From the NCBI GenBank assembly GCA_023249695.1, contig JAHFCD010000006.1, positions 1-14,289 on the forward strand: a stretch of 14,289 nt of DNA. Reading direction: 5' to 3'. Each line of letters opens with the position of its first letter. The stretch's first letter is position 1. The stretch comes from Elusimicrobiota bacterium. GTDB taxonomy: Bacteria; Elusimicrobiota; Elusimicrobia; UBA1565; UBA9628. Made by a program: the position numbers and the translations under genes. Below the pieces are notes generated by a model. It saw only the letters and a list, made by a program, of their open reading frames with translations, searched no databases and had not been told where the DNA came from. Shown piece after piece: positions 14,030 through 14,289 of this stretch.

Positions 14030-14289
14030 GGCGTCCTCCCGCCGCGGCCGCGGCGGCCGGAACGGCGATCGGCAGGGCGATGTGGAACCCGGCGCCCTTG
14101 CCCTTTTCGTTCTCCGCCCAGATGCGTCCCCCGTTGATGCTCATGATCTCGCGGCAGATGGCGAGGCCGAGCCCCGTGCCCTTGTAGCCCTCGCCGCCTC
14201 TGGGGCGGTCGAGCTGGACGAACTTGTCGAACAGATCGGCGAGCTTCTCCGCCGGGATCCCGGGACCGTCGTCGGCGACGCAGACCTCG
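14010..14289 (-). CDS. Sensor histidine kinase, C-terminal end (cut by window edge)
   Basis: The last 92 codons of a histidine kinase run off the right edge. The ATP-binding HATPase domain shows the G1 box (VADDGPGIP), F box (LFDKFVQLD) and G2 box (GTGLGLAICREIM), then GGRIWAENEKGKGAGFHIALPI. An Ala-rich linker (PAAAAAAGG) precedes the TAG stop at 14012-14010. The phospho-acceptor histidine, N box and any sensory domain are outside the window. It overlaps the response regulator start by 20 bases and is read in a different frame. Confidence 0.92.
   Translation of the reverse strand, partial: EVCVADDGPGIPAEKLADLFDKFVQLDRPRGGEGYKGTGLGLAICREIMSINGGRIWAENEKGKGAGFHIALPIAVPAAAAAAGGRHAESKK

Overview
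The window is about 14.3 kb of very GC-rich, densely packed bacterial chromosome. All coding genes are ordinary bacterial families, mostly with clear Shine-Dalgarno sites and short or overlapping junctions. There are no tRNA or rRNA genes, no insertion sequences and no CRISPR array. The organism cannot be named from the sequence. The LpxD-like gene, UbiB-type kinase and two-component genes suit a Gram-negative, environmental, high-GC lineage (for example Elusimicrobiota, Desulfobacterota or Myxococcota), but this is a weak inference.

Left part (1-4631, minus strand): a run of genes read right to left. They are a membrane-anchored CFA-synthase-like SAM methyltransferase, an AI-2E/PerM-family permease, a PAS-GGDEF diguanylate cyclase with an AGDEF signature and an intact I-site, a probable intrinsic terminator, an Hsp20 small heat-shock protein, and the N-terminal part of an ABC1/UbiB kinase-like protein that runs off the left edge.

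Middle (4714-7222, plus strand): a divergent, tightly coupled group of a dienelactone-hydrolase-like alpha/beta hydrolase, a tandem universal stress protein and a YbhB/PEBP-family protein. A small protein with a predicted Ig-like beta-sandwich fold follows. With Hsp20 and the cyclase nearby, this half of the window looks like a stress and envelope-maintenance neighbourhood.

Core (7247-13024, plus strand): a good sigma70-type promoter drives a compact five-gene operon. The genes are an AMP-forming acyl ligase, a glutamine-hydrolysing asparagine-synthase-family amidotransferase, a divergent NAD+-synthase-like enzyme with an internal insertion, a small acyl carrier protein and a short LpxD-like left-handed beta-helix acyltransferase. 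The first three genes are joined by stop/start overlaps, and the last two follow within 8-14 bases. Together they look like a dedicated pathway that activates a carboxylate, amidates one or two carboxyl groups, carries an acyl group on the ACP and transfers it to an amine or hydroxyl acceptor. I do not recognise this exact combination as a characterised system, and it is the main candidate for something new.

Right end: a small conserved protein of unknown function (13127-13447) is followed by a very strong intrinsic terminator. Converging on it from the right edge is a two-component pair on the minus strand, in which the histidine kinase (C-terminal end only) overlaps a single-domain response regulator with an arginine-rich tail.
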